A stretch of 64,000 nt of DNA from Promicromonospora sp. AC04. GTDB lineage: Bacteria > Actinomycetota > Actinomycetes > Actinomycetales > Cellulomonadaceae. Shown here in pieces: positions 63,234 to 64,000 of the stretch. Position numbers and translations under genes: made by a program. Location of the stretch: NCBI RefSeq assembly GCF_003058225.1, contig NZ_QBUG01000004.1, forward strand, positions 248,001 through 312,000, read 5' to 3'. Position 1 is the first letter of the stretch. The number at the start of each line of letters is the position of its first letter. The notes under the pieces were generated by a model. The model was given only the letters and a program-made list of their open reading frames with translations. It had not been told where the DNA came from and did no database searches.

Positions 63234-64000
63234 CAGTTGGCCCCCGAGAAGTCCTTGCGGCGGGCAACGATGGCCCGAGCGGCCATGTTCACCGCCAAAG
63301 TGATAACGAACAGCGCGAGGCCCGTGGCGATCAGCGCGTTGACGGCCAGGCCGCTCGCCTCCGGGAAGTCCAGGGCGATGTAGGCGGCGATCGTCTGCTG
63401 CTGCGCCGCCTGGAGGATCTTGAACGAGTACAGGAAGCCGGGCGACAGGATCATCAGCACGGCCATGGTCTCGCCGAGCGCGCGGCCCAGACCGAGCATC
63501 GCCGCCGAGATGACGCCGGACTGGCCGAAGGGCAGGACCGCCGTGCGGACCATCTCCCAGCGCGTGGCGCCGAGGGCGAGGGCCGCCTCCTCGTGCAGCT
63601 TCGGAGTCTGCAGGAAGACCTCCCGCGAGACCGCGGTGATGATCGGCAGGATCATCACCGCGAGCACCACGGAGACGGTGGCAAGCGTGCGCGCCGTCGG
63701 CGACACGTTGCCGGCAAAGAGCGGGAACCACCCGAACCACTCGTTCAACCAGGTCCATACGGGAGCGACGGCCGGCGCCAGGACTGCGACGCCCCAGAGG
63801 CCGTAGACGACCGAGGGGATCGCCGCGAGCAGGTCCACGAGGTAGCCCAGGATCTGGGCGAGCCGGCGCGGAGCGTAGTGCGAGATGAAGAGCGCGATGC
63901 CCATGGCCACCGGGGTGGCCATCAGCAGGGCCAGCACAGCCGCGAGGAGCGTGCCGAAGACCAGCGGTCCCACGTACGCGAGGAACGACGTGTCGTCGGG
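63233..64000 (-). CDS. pstC: phosphate ABC transporter permease PstC (5' part beyond window)
   Basis: 255 C-terminal residues are visible; the frame continues past the window edge (PDDTSFLAY before VGPLVFGTLL). Helices and the EAA loop (KLHEEAALALGATRWEMVRTAVLPFGQSGV) identify PstC. GTG 63973 is inside the protein, not the start. pstS is expected upstream, outside the window. Confidence 0.94.
   Translation of the reverse strand, partial: PDDTSFLAYVGPLVFGTLLAAVLALLMATPVAMGIALFISHYAPRRLAQILGYLVDLLAAIPSVVYGLWGVAVLAPAVAPVWTWLNEWFGWFPLFAGNVSPTARTLATVSVVLAVMILPIITAVSREVFLQTPKLHEEAALALGATRWEMVRTAVLPFGQSGVISAAMLGLGRALGETMAVLMILSPGFLYSFKILQAAQQQTIAAYIALDFPEASGLAVNALIATGLALFVITLAVNMAARAIVARRKDFSGAN

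Noticed and set aside
63974-64000. Start of pstC at GTG 63973
   Set aside because: Upstream codons stay in frame and read as a plausible permease segment, so the gene is truncated by the window edge.

Overview
This is 64 kb of chromosome from a very GC-rich actinobacterium. The gene content points to the order Micrococcales, most like the Cellulomonas/Promicromonospora group. Supporting evidence: a carD-ispD-ispF and cysS-rlmB housekeeping block with an lpqE-type lipoprotein next to carD, an XPB helicase with its helicase-associated partner, DUF3027/DUF2530/DUF3263/DUF4032 proteins, a WXG100 protein, a solitary MsiK-type sugar-importer ATPase, two CIRCE elements ahead of a groES-less groEL, frequent GTG/TTG starts, and many genes that look leaderless. 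The genus cannot be fixed from sequence reading alone.

Layout. 1-13.5 kb is a surface or exopolysaccharide cluster. Reading on the minus strand it holds a polyprenyl-phosphate sugar transferase, a GT2, a Wzy-like polymerase, a second GT2, a Wzz/BY-kinase co-polymerase, a GT4-like glycosyltransferase, an F420-hydrogenase-beta-like reductase, a pyruvyltransferase and the start of one more gene cut by the window edge. Upstream lie an LAATG-anchored secreted protein, a DUF4012 protein and, on the plus strand, the low-molecular-weight tyrosine phosphatase expected to counteract the BY-kinase. 13.6-19.5 kb is a poorly understood actinobacterial block: DUF2530 membrane protein, a repeat-rich sacsin-like GHKL ATPase, DUF3027 and a long cold-shock protein. 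The last three form an operon with overlapping or near-overlapping genes. 19.6-21.4 kb holds a divergent TetR/SDR pair with two matching operators. 21.4-29.9 kb holds the XPB helicase pair, a TPM-domain protein, a lipoprotein alpha-carbonic anhydrase and an NYN nuclease-like protein. 30-33.7 kb has an OmpR-type two-component system, an HD protein and a WXG100 protein. 33.7-40.6 kb carries groEL, a phytoene-desaturase-like oxidoreductase, cspA, a LytR_C protein, DUF3263, ung and an SGNH hydrolase. 40.6-42.8 kb is an MFS exporter with its TetR regulator. 42.8-43.3 kb has a remnant of repeats resembling an IS end beside tRNA-Thr(TGT). 43.4-51.5 kb carries a DsbA-like thioredoxin, a Ser/Thr kinase, an OtsA-OtsB fusion, the MsiK-like ATPase and DUF4032. 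51.5-61.3 kb is rlmB-cysS, then four inserted genes (LtrA, PLP aldolase/deaminase, sugar-lactone oxidase, TetR), then ispF-ispD-carD and the divergent lpqE-like lipoprotein. 61.4-64 kb is pstB-pstA-pstC, the last cut by the window edge.

The polysaccharide genes form one lipid-linked assembly route: initiation, glycosyl transfer, decoration, polymerization and length control by phosphorylation. The most interesting unexplained material is the csp-DUF3027-sacsin-like operon. Its ATPase gene is filled with in-frame tandem repeats and runs at its 3' end into a frame-breaking 16-bp repeat array. A set of very long, modular hairpins, some intergenic and one inside that gene, is also unexplained.
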